Positions 53,489 through 63,755 of a DNA stretch of 64,000 nt are shown here, piece by piece (position 1 is the first letter of the stretch; the number at the start of each line of letters is the position of its first letter). This DNA comes from Ignavibacteriaceae bacterium (GTDB lineage: Bacteria; Bacteroidota; Ignavibacteria; Ignavibacteriales; Ignavibacteriaceae). The notes beneath the pieces were generated by a model, which saw only the letters and a list, made by a program, of their open reading frames with translations, had not been told where the DNA came from and searched no databases. The stretch is taken from assembly GCA_023229425.1 (NCBI GenBank), contig JALNZG010000013.1, positions 1-64,000 of the forward strand. The letters run 5' to 3'. Position numbers and translations under genes: made by a program.

Positions 53489-55189
53489 TTACTCGTAAGT
53501 ATTATAATCATTAAATTCAACAAGGAGCCAGCCTTGCGGGTCAAATATAAGGGAATTCATTTTCTTTTTTAGTCTGATCGTTTTTTCAAACTTAGCTTCA
53601 TCTATGAGAATGATTTCGGAATAATTATCCTCGGGATTGTCAAATAAATATTTCACTTCAACCGGGAAGTGATATTCTGTATCACCCTTTTGGACTTGTC
53701 GAAGATTTAGCACCAGATAAGTGGAATCTTCATCTTGTTTAATTTTCCATCGGTAATTAATGATAGGAACGTTTTCTCCTACATAAACCCATTGCTCAAA
53801 GAATTTTGATAAGTCTTTTTTTGAAACATCTTCGCATACTTTTTTAAAATCATGCGTTGACGCATTCTTAAATTTGTATAATTCAAAATATTGATGAAGG
53901 ATAGTGAAAAAATCGTCGTTCCCCACTTCCCATCTTAACATGTGAAGCACCCATGCCCCTTTTTTATAAACTTTTGAGGAAAATAAATTATCCCCCGGAT
54001 CATAAAGTGTCCCCTCAAAGTCTATTCCGAAGTTATTATGCATGTTGGAAAATAAAGCGGCTTTACCAAAAACAACTTCATCGTACAACGCTTCTGCATA
54101 GGTGGCAAATCCTTCATTCAACCAAATATCTTTCCATGACATCGGCGAGACGCAATTCCCCCACCAATGATGAGCGGCTTCGTGAATATAAATATCATTG
54201 AACATTTTAGCACCGGTTACAAAATTGCTGCCAATCCCGGTAATCGTTGCACTTTCCATAGCGCCGTTTTGCCAAAGAAATTCTGCAACTCCATATTTCT
54301 CTTTCGCAAAGGGATATTCACCAAAAAGTTGAGATAGCACTTTTAATATTTGAGGATGTTCTTCGAAATCTAATTTTGCGTTTTCTAAATGATCTGGTAA
54401 AACATAAAATTGAAGTGGAACTGTATCGCCGAGAGCCGTTATATAATTATCGTGTACAATTTTATAATCCGATGAATAAATTGCTACCAGATAAGTTGGA
54501 ATTTCGTAGCTCGTTTTCCAATGATATGTAGTCCTTCCGTTATTATCATACTTTTCTATGAGTGATCCGTTTGATACTGAAACTTGTGAAGAAGTATTGG
54601 TTAGATAAAAATCATAACTAGCTTTATCAGTTAGAATATCATTACATGGAAACCAAGTTGAAGCATAATCCGGTTCATTAATATTATATATTAAAGATTT
54701 TCCGTTTATTTCTCCAAAAACAAAAGAGGATAAACCAAGGTTCTTTGGTTTTCCTTCATAAATAATTTCAACATAATTTGTATCAAGAATAGTCTTCGGC
54801 TCAACTGTTAGAGTGGTTTTGTAATTGGAATAATTGGTGGCCGAACCGTTCCACAATACTTTATGGATTCGCATGTTATCATAAAAATTAATTCTAAATA
54901 TTTTTTGAAGAGAATCCGTAAAAACGAATTGGAGCGTAACGTTGCCTTTAAGTCGCTTTTGCTCAGGCAATAAGTCTAACTTAATTGTATAATGAAGAAC
55001 ATTAATTAATTTTTGGTCGGTCGAATTGTAAGTATCTTCATCATCACTTACACCCCATACTTGATTGAATTCAAAATAACTATCTTTTGATGAGATCATA
55101 CTGTTAATTTTAGACGAAGTTAATCCGCCGGAAACAACAAACGAACTCACAAAGAAAAAGAGAGTAAAATAAAAAATATTTTTTTTCAT
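53489..55189 (-). CDS. M1-family metallopeptidase, exported
   Basis: 566 residues from ATG 55189 (MKKNIFYFTLFFFVSSFVVSG, signal peptide). In-frame ATGs at 55198 and 55270 are possible, but the last adds 27 residues before the signal. The gluzincin zinc site is HEAAHHWWGN with the downstream Glu in WLNEGFATYAEAL, and the substrate motif GAMES (as in GxMEN) lies just before. It probably trims peptides from the N-terminus in the periplasm or outside. It is followed two bases later by lpxH. Confidence 0.9.
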   Translation of the reverse strand: MKKNIFYFTLFFFVSSFVVSGGLTSSKINSMISSKDSYFEFNQVWGVSDDEDTYNSTDQKLINVLHYTIKLDLLPEQKRLKGNVTLQFVFTDSLQKIFRINFYDNMRIHKVLWNGSATNYSNYKTTLTVEPKTILDTNYVEIIYEGKPKNLGLSSFVFGEINGKSLIYNINEPDYASTWFPCNDILTDKASYDFYLTNTSSQVSVSNGSLIEKYDNNGRTTYHWKTSYEIPTYLVAIYSSDYKIVHDNYITALGDTVPLQFYVLPDHLENAKLDFEEHPQILKVLSQLFGEYPFAKEKYGVAEFLWQNGAMESATITGIGSNFVTGAKMFNDIYIHEAAHHWWGNCVSPMSWKDIWLNEGFATYAEALYDEVVFGKAALFSNMHNNFGIDFEGTLYDPGDNLFSSKVYKKGAWVLHMLRWEVGNDDFFTILHQYFELYKFKNASTHDFKKVCEDVSKKDLSKFFEQWVYVGENVPIINYRWKIKQDEDSTYLVLNLRQVQKGDTEYHFPVEVKYLFDNPEDNYSEIILIDEAKFEKTIRLKKKMNSLIFDPQGWLLVEFNDYNTYE

Positions 55190-55306
55190 AAACGGCATTT
55201 GAAAATCATTTAACTGTTGAATGCAATTTAAGATTTTTTTGATAGTTCTGAAAAGAAAAAGCCATACCAAATACTGCGGTCTTTATTTTATGAGATTATT
55301 CACAAG

Positions 55307-57286
55307 CTAATAACTTAATAAGTTCTGAAGAGCTTTTCGGAATCTATCTTTTGGTAAATAATTCTTTTCTAAGTGATAGGAAAATGGGACAGGTGAATCC
55401 AAACTGCCGCAACGAATAATTGGCGCATCTAAATATTCAAAACAATGTTGGGATATAAGAGCTGCTATTTCAGCGCCGATCCCGCCGGTTAAAGTGTCTT
55501 CGTGCAAGATCAATACTTTTCCGGTTTTTTTAACGCTAGAATAAATAATTTTCTCATCCAAGGGAAGCAACGTTCGCAAATCAATTATTTCTACAGAAGG
55601 ATTTGACAAATCTTTTAAGGCTTCCGATGCCCAATGAACTCCCATTCCGTAAGTTATAATTGTACATTGTGTCCCTTCTCTAACTATACTTCCCTTTCCA
55701 ATTTCAATGGTGTAATAATCGTCTGGAACTAATCCATGGAGAGAACGATAAAGGAGTTTATGTTCAAAAAATAAAACGGGATTCGGGTCTTCAATAGAAG
55801 CAAGAAGTAATCCTTTCGCATCAAAGGGATTTGAAGGATAGACAATTTTTAATCCGGGTGTATGAAAAAACCATGCTTCATTTGACTGTGAATGAAAAGG
55901 TCCGGCAGCAACTCCGGCACCGGTCGGCATACGAAGAACAACATCGGCACTTTGTCCCCACCGATAATGAATTTTTGCCAGATTATTTACAACTTGATTA
56001 AATCCGCATGAAATAAAATCAGCAAATTGCATCTCGACAATTGCTTTTCCACCTTTTATTCCATACCCAAGGGCGCTGCCAATTACGGCGGATTCACATA
56101 GAGGGGTATTGCGAACACGTTCTTTTCCAAATTGCTCTACAAATCCCTTGGTAACTTTAAAAGCTCCTCCATATTCAGCAATATCCTGTCCCATCAAAAT
56201 GAGGTTTTCATATTTCTCCATCGCCAATTTCAGTCCATCACTGATCGCATCAATAAATCGTTTTTCACTTTGTTGATTACTTTTAGGAAAGGAAACTGAA
56301 ACCTTATTTTTTGCGTAAACATCGTCCACTTCTTCTTCAGAATCAGTAAACAGAATTTCATCATCTTCGGCTCGATGCCATTCACTATTAATTAAAGTTG
56401 AAATTTCATCTTTAATTTTAGCAATTTCATTTAGAGAAATGATGTTTTTCGATATGAGAAAATTTTCATAATTAAAAATCGGATCCTTATTCTTCCATTC
56501 TTCAATTAGTTGTTTCGGAACATAGTTTGTGCCCGATGCTTCCTCGTGCCCTCGCATTCTGAATGTAACAGCCTCCACTAAAAACGGTTTTGGGTTTTTA
56601 CGCATCTCAGAAGCAATGTTCCGGAGAGTTGAGTAAACTTCTAAAATATTATTCCCGTCAATTCGTATTGCTTCTATACCATAGCCAATTCCTTTATCTA
56701 TCAGCTGCTGGCATTTAAATTGTTCATCGTTGGGAGTGGATAATCCATAACCATTATTTTCGACAAGAAATATTACGGGCAAATTCCAAACAGCAGCAAG
56801 ATTTAGTGATTCATGAAAGTCGCCTTCGCTTGTGCCACCGTCACCGGAAAAAACCAATACAACTTTTTTCGTCTCATTGAGCAATTCCCACAAAGCAATT
56901 CCATCTGCAACAGAAAGCTGCGGACCGAGATGAGAGATCATACCTACAATGTGATGTTCTTTTGAACCAAAATGAAATGAGCGGTCTCGCCCTTTTGTGA
57001 AGCCGTTCTTCTTCCCTTGAAATTGAGCAAATAATTTATGAAGAGGAATTCTCCGGGTGGTAAAAATTCCCAAATTTCTTATAAGCGGAAGAATAAACTC
57101 ATCCTTCAGCAATGCCGATGCCGCACCGACAGAAATTGCTTCCTGCCCAATACCGGAAAACCATTTGGATATTTTTCCTTGTCTTAATAGGTTAAGCATT
57201 TTTTCTTCAATAAGACGCGGGGTTACCAAATCTTTATAAAGTTGAAGAAGCTTTTCTTCGCTAAAAGAAAAACCTGAGAATTTCAT
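55307..57286 (-). CDS. 2-oxoacid dehydrogenase E1 component, fused alpha and beta subunits
   Basis: 659 residues. The alpha half (about 1-330) holds the thiamine-diphosphate motif GDGGTSEGDFHESLN ... ENNGYGLS. A short acidic linker (FTDSEEEVDDVY) leads to the beta half (about 345-659) with GQDIAEYGGAFKVTKG, TPLCESAVIGSALGYG and EMQFADFI. This is the E1 of branched-chain 2-oxoacid or pyruvate-type dehydrogenase complexes; similarity to branched-chain enzymes is the better guess. No E2 or E3 gene is adjacent. Single-chain E1 proteins are known in this phylum. Confidence 0.9.
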   Translation of the reverse strand: MKFSGFSFSEEKLLQLYKDLVTPRLIEEKMLNLLRQGKISKWFSGIGQEAISVGAASALLKDEFILPLIRNLGIFTTRRIPLHKLFAQFQGKKNGFTKGRDRSFHFGSKEHHIVGMISHLGPQLSVADGIALWELLNETKKVVLVFSGDGGTSEGDFHESLNLAAVWNLPVIFLVENNGYGLSTPNDEQFKCQQLIDKGIGYGIEAIRIDGNNILEVYSTLRNIASEMRKNPKPFLVEAVTFRMRGHEEASGTNYVPKQLIEEWKNKDPIFNYENFLISKNIISLNEIAKIKDEISTLINSEWHRAEDDEILFTDSEEEVDDVYAKNKVSVSFPKSNQQSEKRFIDAISDGLKLAMEKYENLILMGQDIAEYGGAFKVTKGFVEQFGKERVRNTPLCESAVIGSALGYGIKGGKAIVEMQFADFISCGFNQVVNNLAKIHYRWGQSADVVLRMPTGAGVAAGPFHSQSNEAWFFHTPGLKIVYPSNPFDAKGLLLASIEDPNPVLFFEHKLLYRSLHGLVPDDYYTIEIGKGSIVREGTQCTIITYGMGVHWASEALKDLSNPSVEIIDLRTLLPLDEKIIYSSVKKTGKVLILHEDTLTGGIGAEIAALISQHCFEYLDAPIIRCGSLDSPVPFSYHLEKNYLPKDRFRKALQNLLSY

Positions 57287-57319
57287 AAGTCACTCTAAAA
57301 AGTAAATTTGTTAGAAATG

Positions 57320-58636
57320 TTAAAAAAGAAAATTGTAGCCTAAAATTAACAAAGAAGTAAGAATAAAAAATCCAAATCCGATAGTAGTATAGCGAGCCAT
57401 TAATTTTGTCCCAAGAATAATTGCAATAATTCCTTTAAAAAGAAGGTTGGCAAATAGGGCGATCACAATTGAATTTAGAGCTACAATTGGTTGAATACTA
57501 TTCTTAGCAGATAGCTGCGCCATCGTTAAGGTTATAGCATCAATATTGGATAATCCGGAAATAAAACTTACAAAATAGCTTCCCTTATCGCCATAATTTA
57601 ATTGTGCCAACTTTGAAAAAAGTAGTATTAATCCGAAAATTAATCCAAAATAAAGAGCAGACTTTAATTCAAAAGGATTTTTCAGATCAATTCCGGTTAA
57701 TTCAACCGCTTTAATTCTTTCCCACATAATAACGCTTAATAAAATGCCAACAACAGTAAAAATCAATATAGGAATGATCGCTAATTTGGCAAGTTCTGCA
57801 TTAACAACTGCAATTTCTAAAAGTACTTTTGGAAAGACCATTGTAGTAGCTATTAATATTCCCACTCCAAAGTTGGAGGAGAGCAAATCATTCTCTTTGC
57901 TTTTCTTTGCAAAAGAAAAGGTTAAAGCCGTGCTCGAAACCAGTCCGCCAAATATTGAGGTAACTGATATTCCCTTTTTATACCCAACATACTTTGTTAG
58001 AACATATCCGAGGAAACTTAGCAGCGCAATAAATATTACCATCATCCAGATTAAGCGAAGATTGATAATGTCATTCGGTCCGAAAGATCGTTCCGGTAAC
58101 AAAGGGAAAATAATTATAGTAACTATTGATAACTTCAATACTGCAAAGATGTCTTCACCGGTTACATTTTCAACAAAATGATGAAGCTGAATTTTTAACG
58201 AAAGAAATAACGCCATGATGACTGCCACAATTGCAGCAATGAGAATGAAATTCCAATAGATCATTGAACCTAAAACAAAAACCATTAAAGCGGAAAGTTC
58301 GGTTGTAATACCAATCCTTCCACCACGCGTGGATGTAAAATAGGAAAGTCCGACAAGAATCATCACAGAAAAAATGAATACAAAGTAGAAAGATAAGTTG
58401 AGATAACTGGAAAGCATTGCTGAAATAAAACCATAGATCGCGATGAGCGGAAACGTCCTTATACCGGCAAATGATTTTGCACCGGGAGCTCTTGAGTGCT
58501 CTCTTTCCAATCCGATTAACGCACCGATTAGTATGGCTATCCCCAATTTTTGAATAATGACGAAAAGCTCGTCATACGTAAATTGGTTTTGCATTCCTTT
58601 AATAATTTCCGGCAAAAGTTTTAGACTATCAGCCAT
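57320..58636 (-). CDS. MgtC/SapB plus DUF4010 family membrane protein
   Basis: 438 residues with about 12 membrane helices. The N-terminal part has the MgtC-like pattern LGIAILIGALIGLEREHS and GIRTFPLIAIYGF. The C-terminal part is DUF4010-like (SVTSIFGGLVSSTALTFSFAKKS, SGLSNIDAITLTMAQLS). A transport role is suggested for relatives but not established. It starts one base after the aldehyde dehydrogenase stop and is followed 33 bases later by the E1 gene. Confidence 0.82.
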   Translation of the reverse strand: MADSLKLLPEIIKGMQNQFTYDELFVIIQKLGIAILIGALIGLEREHSRAPGAKSFAGIRTFPLIAIYGFISAMLSSYLNLSFYFVFIFSVMILVGLSYFTSTRGGRIGITTELSALMVFVLGSMIYWNFILIAAIVAVIMALFLSLKIQLHHFVENVTGEDIFAVLKLSIVTIIIFPLLPERSFGPNDIINLRLIWMMVIFIALLSFLGYVLTKYVGYKKGISVTSIFGGLVSSTALTFSFAKKSKENDLLSSNFGVGILIATTMVFPKVLLEIAVVNAELAKLAIIPILIFTVVGILLSVIMWERIKAVELTGIDLKNPFELKSALYFGLIFGLILLFSKLAQLNYGDKGSYFVSFISGLSNIDAITLTMAQLSAKNSIQPIVALNSIVIALFANLLFKGIIAIILGTKLMARYTTIGFGFFILTSLLILGYNFLF

Positions 58637-58637
58637 T

Positions 58638-60002
58638 TTAGCTCACATAAATTGTTTTAATATTTACGAATTCTCTAATTCCGAATAAGCCAAGTTCCCT
58701 GCCATAACCCGATTGATTGATCCCCCCGAATGGTAAACGGGGATCAGATTTAACGAACGAGTTTACAAAGCAAGCTCCTGCAAGAATTTTTTCTTTCGCA
58801 ATTCGTTCACCTTTTACTAGATCCTCCGTGAATACAACTGCTCCTAACCCAAACACAGTATTATTCGCCAAACGAATTGCATCATCTTCGTCTTTTGCTT
58901 TTATTAAAGGAGCTATCGGTCCAAATATTTCTTCTTGAAAAGCGATGTTGTTTTCATCAACATTAGTTAAAACCGTCGGTGGATAAAAAGCTCCTTTTCC
59001 TTCGGGAATAAATCCACCAAGCAAAAGTTCGGCGCCTTGTTTTACACTTTGTTCAACTTGAATATGCAGTTCATTTCTTAAATCAATCCTCGCCTGAGGA
59101 CCAATTGAGTTCGATTCATCAAGTGGATTTCCCATTTTTCTCAATTTCATTTGTTCAACAAAATAATCTCGAAAATGATCAAATACTTTTTCAACCACAA
59201 TAAATCTTTTTGCAGCAATACAGCTTTGACCACTGTTTATCAATCTCGAAGTTACACATGTTTTGGACGCTTCTAACAGATCAGCATCTTCTAAAATTAA
59301 GTAGGGATCACTTCCTCCAAGTTCAAGTACAGTTTTTTTCAAAACATTTCCGGCTATAACGGCAACTGATTTTCCCGCTGTAGTACTTCCGGTTATGGTT
59401 ACAGCTTTCACGAATGGATGTTCGATTACTTGTTTAACTTTCGAGGAAGAGATAATCAAAGTTGAAAAAAGATTTTCCGTATATCCGGCTTCACTAAATA
59501 TTTTTTCGATTGCAAGAGCAGTACCGCTAACATTGGATGAGTGTTTTAGTAAGCAAGCATTTCCGGCTAATAAATTAGGTACCGCAAAGCGAAAGACTTG
59601 CCAAAAAGGAAAATTCCAGGGCATTACTGCAAGAATAATTCCCAGCGGTTGAAAAGATACAAAACTTTTTCTTGCGTCGGTTTTGATAAATTCATCGGCT
59701 AAAAAATGTTCTGCATTTTCACAATAGTAATTGCAAAGCCAGATACATTTATCTATTTCCATGCGTGACTGTATAATTGGTTTACCCATCTCAAGGGTCA
59801 TCAATTTAGATAATTCTTCCTTTTGTTTTTCTAAAACTGAGGCAGCGTTTAGCATTAAACTAATTCTTTTTTCGAGTGGTATTTTTTTATGGAAATGATA
59901 AGCCAGTTCTGTTTTTTCAATACACCCACTAATTTTTTGATCCGAATATTCAGCATATTCGGCAAGAATTTCTTCTGTACTTGGATTTATAGAGTAAATC
60001 AT
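58638..60002 (-). CDS. Aldehyde dehydrogenase, succinate-semialdehyde type
   Basis: 454 residues from ATG 60002 (MIYSINPSTEEI); a TTG two codons upstream is less likely. Conserved motifs are MPWNFPFWQVFR, ITGSTTAGKSV, the general-base Glu in LELGGSDPYL, the catalytic Cys in NSGQSCIAAKR, and EEIFGPIAPL. Similarity is highest to the short succinate-semialdehyde dehydrogenases of the GabD1/Sad group, which oxidise succinate semialdehyde to succinate. The exact aldehyde is not fixed by sequence. Confidence 0.87.
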   Translation of the reverse strand: MIYSINPSTEEILAEYAEYSDQKISGCIEKTELAYHFHKKIPLEKRISLMLNAASVLEKQKEELSKLMTLEMGKPIIQSRMEIDKCIWLCNYYCENAEHFLADEFIKTDARKSFVSFQPLGIILAVMPWNFPFWQVFRFAVPNLLAGNACLLKHSSNVSGTALAIEKIFSEAGYTENLFSTLIISSSKVKQVIEHPFVKAVTITGSTTAGKSVAVIAGNVLKKTVLELGGSDPYLILEDADLLEASKTCVTSRLINSGQSCIAAKRFIVVEKVFDHFRDYFVEQMKLRKMGNPLDESNSIGPQARIDLRNELHIQVEQSVKQGAELLLGGFIPEGKGAFYPPTVLTNVDENNIAFQEEIFGPIAPLIKAKDEDDAIRLANNTVFGLGAVVFTEDLVKGERIAKEKILAGACFVNSFVKSDPRLPFGGINQSGYGRELGLFGIREFVNIKTIYVS

Positions 60003-60043
60003 TTTCAATTATTATTAGTAATAGTTAATTGACTTATCTTAAA

Positions 60044-61279
60044 TTAATTTTCTTTTTTCTTAATTACAACAACTGTTTTATCATCATTATACTCTCCCCC
60101 ATCCGAATATTTTACAACCGCTTCAATTAGGAGAGCTGCAATTTCTTTTGATGAACGATGGACATTTCCGGTTAAGATTTCTTCAATTTTCTTTTCACCG
60201 AATGGTTCAAAATTTTTATCTGCAGAATCTATCATTCCGTCACTGTAAATTAAAAGTACGTCTCCTTTTTCAAAAAGGATGCTATCCACCGTGTAATTTG
60301 CTTTTGGTGCCGGACCTAAAACGGGACCGGTTGGATTAAGATAATATATTTTTTTTTCTTTCCGCTTATAAAAGAAAGGAGGATTGTGTCCGGCGTTTGA
60401 ATAAAGAAACAATCCGGATTTATCATTCGACAACTCGCCATAAAAAAAAGAACTGAATTTATCATCGCTGAAAATTTTATTAACAAGAGTGTTTATTCTT
60501 CTCATCAACGTTACAATTTTTATCTCGAAAGTCATTGCCATGCGAATAGCGCCTGAGATGTACATTGCCTCAGCAGACGCAGCAATACCTTTACTTGCTG
60601 CATCTCCGAGCACAACTCCTAACCTTTCTTTGTCATCACCTATTTCGAGATAATCAAAAAAGTCGCCTCCAACAATTTCAGCAGGATAAGTAATCCCATA
60701 TAAATCATAATCAAAAAAGGGATATTCATGTTGAGGAAGGATTGATTTTTGTAGAAGACGAGCTTTGTCTATATCGGCTTTTAATGAGCGTTCACTTTTA
60801 GATGAACGCCATTGTTTCAATTTTGATGTTACTACGGTAGCAATAATATTCAACGAATATTTGTACTCAGTACTTACATTCGAACTATTAAATGCTAAAA
60901 GGTATTCGTAATATTTTTTTCCGTTAAGTTTAGCTTTATTTCCCACACCCGACGCATAATACTTTGAAATCCCTTTTTTCTTAAGCAAATCATTTGTTTC
61001 TGATCGAAGAACGGTTCGTTCTTTTTCCAAGTTATCAAAAAGCGGATGATCGCTAATTGATAGTATAAAGTCACTATCGATCTTAGATTTCTTAGCAGTC
61101 TGGTAAACTAACTCATATCCTTGCTTCTCTGCCGAAAATCTCCAAATTCTGCCACCAAGGATTTGAATGTCTTTCTGTTTAACAAGTTCCTGAACCACGG
61201 TTATGAGCATATCAATTTCAGTTGCAAAGAACTTTGAAGTTATTGTCTCTATTGTTTGATGAAGGTCACGGTAGTACAT
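60044..61279 (-). CDS. SpoIIE-type PP2C phosphatase with an N-terminal sensory domain
   Basis: 411 residues. A GAF-like sensory region spans about 10-150, then a short helical linker (SLKADIDKARLLQKSILPQ), then a PP2C_SIG phosphatase with metal ligands in VGGDFFDYL, VLGDAASKGIAAS, SNAGHNPPFFYK, IYSDGMIDS and NDDKTVVVI. Such proteins dephosphorylate anti-sigma-factor antagonists in partner-switching pathways. No partner (STAS or HPK-like kinase) gene is in the window. Confidence 0.88.
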   Translation of the reverse strand: MYYRDLHQTIETITSKFFATEIDMLITVVQELVKQKDIQILGGRIWRFSAEKQGYELVYQTAKKSKIDSDFILSISDHPLFDNLEKERTVLRSETNDLLKKKGISKYYASGVGNKAKLNGKKYYEYLLAFNSSNVSTEYKYSLNIIATVVTSKLKQWRSSKSERSLKADIDKARLLQKSILPQHEYPFFDYDLYGITYPAEIVGGDFFDYLEIGDDKERLGVVLGDAASKGIAASAEAMYISGAIRMAMTFEIKIVTLMRRINTLVNKIFSDDKFSSFFYGELSNDKSGLFLYSNAGHNPPFFYKRKEKKIYYLNPTGPVLGPAPKANYTVDSILFEKGDVLLIYSDGMIDSADKNFEPFGEKKIEEILTGNVHRSSKEIAALLIEAVVKYSDGGEYNDDKTVVVIKKKEN

Positions 61280-61280
61280 A

Positions 61281-61314
61281 AGTTATCAGTTATTAGTAAT
61301 CAGTTTTCAGTTAT
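61281..61314. repeat. Low-complexity ATCAGTTATTAGTA repeat
   Basis: AGTTATCAGTTATTAGTAAT followed by CAGTTTTCAGTT, just upstream of the phosphatase gene. The same pattern occurs at 47050-47067 and inverted at 26011-26048. Confidence 0.45.
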
Positions 61315-61348
61315 TTAAATATTCGTTATTGCTCTATTACAGATATAA

Positions 61349-62617
61349 TTATTCTGAATAGTAATTCATCATCTCTTGAATTGTTTTTTTGCATACCGGA
61401 CAAAAGTTATTTATGGATGCTGATTTCATTGAACAATCATAACTTGGACGATAAATATTTTTGGCAACATACCCGCCTCCTTCAAATAAACCTACTTTAT
61501 TTTTATAGGAGGTATCATTTGGAGTTGGCATAGGAATATCTTTATCAATCATGCTTTTCCATTTTGATTCAAAATCTACCATAGTTGTTAAATTTGCCTC
61601 AAGCGGTTCAATGTTGGTCGGATAAAAATCTAAATACGCCGTTGAACTTGTGTAATATTCATCAGCTAAAAATGCAAATCCATGCCCGAATTCATGAACA
61701 AAAATATATTCCGACAATTTATGGTCGGCAACACAAACGGAATAATGATTATAAATTGATCCACCACCGTATTTGGTAGAATTTACCAAAATATATATTT
61801 GATCGTAAGGTGCGTTTGCAGCATAATCGCGTACCGCTTTAAAATCGGAAGTCATACAATATCGTTCTTCATCAAAAGTATAAAATGTAGTATTAACGTT
61901 TGTTCTTTTCCAAATATTTTGCCCCGGTATGTCTGTACCGTTTTCTTTAGAAGGAGCTTCGATCCCCCAAATATTAAAACTTTCTTTATTCTCTGAATAG
62001 GGTGATGCATTCAATAAGTATTGAGTAAACTTACCGCAATCAGTTTTGAATTTTTCCATTTCTTCCTTTGTATATCCTTCGGGAATAATTACAATATCAA
62101 CTTTATTAGCAGGACTACCGGAGTAATATACTTTGAAATTGGGGAATTCATTTCTGCGGTCTTTTGCTATAAAATAATCTTTAGGATTTACCGTTAATTC
62201 AAACTTTTTGTGTAATTCGTTTTTCCTGTCTCTTGAGAAGAAAGAGACAAGTATAGTTTGTTTTGGGAAAGGAAAGACAACAGATTCAGTAAAACTTTTT
62301 TTATATTTTTTTGCCTCCTCGGTAGTCTGCCATTCTGAAAAAAGGGTTGAATAATATTTTGAATAAATAATTTTACCGGTGGCTGAATCTGCAACTTCAA
62401 CTTTATATTTCCCGTAATTAAAAGCATCAAGTAAATTTGTTTGCGAGCCGCCCCAATACGGTTCTTCCCGCAATTCATCGAATGAATACTCATCACTAAC
62501 ATTATCGCCGGAATGATAATAATCAATCCTTAACGTTTTGTTTTCAAAAAAAGTTTCAAATTTGATTTGTCCATTTAAGGAGATGAACAGACTCATAAAA
62601 AGTATAAAATATTTCAT
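61349..62617 (-). CDS. M64-family (IgA-peptidase-type) exported metallopeptidase
   Basis: 422 residues from ATG 62617 (MKYFILFMSLFISLNG, signal peptide); earlier in-frame ATGs at 62629 and 62650 would overlap mscS. The zinc site is HEFGHGFAFLADEYY, matching the HExGHxxxxLxDEY signature of M64 peptidases. The preceding VDIVIIPEGYTKEEM and the C-terminal DCSMKS...FCPVCKKTI cysteines are also family features. The natural substrate is unknown; despite the family name, no host association is implied. Confidence 0.88.
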   Translation of the reverse strand: MKYFILFMSLFISLNGQIKFETFFENKTLRIDYYHSGDNVSDEYSFDELREEPYWGGSQTNLLDAFNYGKYKVEVADSATGKIIYSKYYSTLFSEWQTTEEAKKYKKSFTESVVFPFPKQTILVSFFSRDRKNELHKKFELTVNPKDYFIAKDRRNEFPNFKVYYSGSPANKVDIVIIPEGYTKEEMEKFKTDCGKFTQYLLNASPYSENKESFNIWGIEAPSKENGTDIPGQNIWKRTNVNTTFYTFDEERYCMTSDFKAVRDYAANAPYDQIYILVNSTKYGGGSIYNHYSVCVADHKLSEYIFVHEFGHGFAFLADEYYTSSTAYLDFYPTNIEPLEANLTTMVDFESKWKSMIDKDIPMPTPNDTSYKNKVGLFEGGGYVAKNIYRPSYDCSMKSASINNFCPVCKKTIQEMMNYYSE

Positions 62618-62618
62618 A

Positions 62619-63755
62619 TTAGCTCTCATCTTTTTTTTGTAATCGAACATCCATTTGAGGTAATGGAATTTCTATTTTCTCTTTTCTAAATTCTTGAAGT
62701 ATTGCTTCTCTCAGTTCACTTCCAAGTTTAGCATTGTCTAGATAATTTTCCGTGTAAGCTGTTAAACGATAATTTACTCCTGAATCACCAAACTTAGTTA
62801 AAAAAGTATCCGGTGCGGGAGTCTTCGCAACTAAAAGATTATTTACCGCTACAGAAATTAAAATCTTTTTTACCTTGTCAATATCGCAATTATAAGAAAC
62901 CATAACTTCCACAACAACGCGCGATAATGCAGATGGATAGGTTAGATTAACAATCCTCGATTTTACAATATCATTGTTCGGAACAATTAAAATATTATTA
63001 TCAAAATCCAATACCTTCGTACTTCTAACTCCAATTTCAATCACATCTCCAACTAAGTCCGGATTAACTTTTATTCTGTCACCAATACGAAAAGGTCTGT
63101 CGGTCATAATAATAAATCCGGAAATCATATTTGAGATGGTTTCCTGTGCGGCTAAAGCAATCGCTAGAGAACCTACTCCGAGAGAGACTATAAATCCACT
63201 GACATCAATATGAAACTTTGCCAAAACGATAACAAACGCAAGAGCAGTTAAAATCAGTTTACTTAATTTTTGAAGCAGCGGGAACAAACTTCCGCTTAAA
63301 TTTTTGTTTTCTCCGGAGTCAATCTTTCCTGCGTACCAGTTGAAGAGTATTGTAATAGTTCTAAAACCTATAACTAAAATTATTAGTACGATTAATAAAA
63401 ACAAAGCGTAATCTGCTGCTATTACAAGATCATCGAAGTAAGGATAATATGTAATTAATTTTTGCGGGGGATTACCTGTCTTTAACGATAAACCGTTCTT
63501 AAAAATCCCCAAACCAACAGACAATCCAATCAAGATAATAATCTTAAAGAATGTTGATTTCAGTAGATCATACATCTGATCATCAATTTGGGCTTTTGAA
63601 CGTTTAACAATTGGCTTTAATAATTTCCTTAATACTTGCGATAGTATTTTTCCTATGACAATTATTACTGCCGCTACACCAAAACTAATTATAGTTAGGT
63701 AGAGTAAATCGTTGTTTAGCGTAAATCGAAAATTCTCTAATAATTTGATAATCAT
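62619..63755 (-). CDS. Small-conductance mechanosensitive channel (MscS family)
   Basis: 378 residues with four to five membrane helices. The pore-lining helix has [20 protein letters not shown], followed by the beta domain FRIGDRIKV...[12 protein letters not shown] and the alpha/beta vestibule. It opens under membrane tension to release solutes during osmotic downshock. Its ATG overlaps the pyrE stop by four bases (ATGA), and one base separates its stop from the M64 gene start. Confidence 0.93.
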   Translation of the reverse strand: MIIKLLENFRFTLNNDLLYLTIISFGVAAVIIVIGKILSQVLRKLLKPIVKRSKAQIDDQMYDLLKSTFFKIIILIGLSVGLGIFKNGLSLKTGNPPQKLITYYPYFDDLVIAADYALFLLIVLIILVIGFRTITILFNWYAGKIDSGENKNLSGSLFPLLQKLSKLILTALAFVIVLAKFHIDVSGFIVSLGVGSLAIALAAQETISNMISGFIIMTDRPFRIGDRIKVNPDLVGDVIEIGVRSTKVLDFDNNILIVPNNDIVKSRIVNLTYPSALSRVVVEVMVSYNCDIDKVKKILISVAVNNLLVAKTPAPDTFLTKFGDSGVNYRLTAYTENYLDNAKLGSELREAILQEFRKEKIEIPLPQMDVRLQKKDES

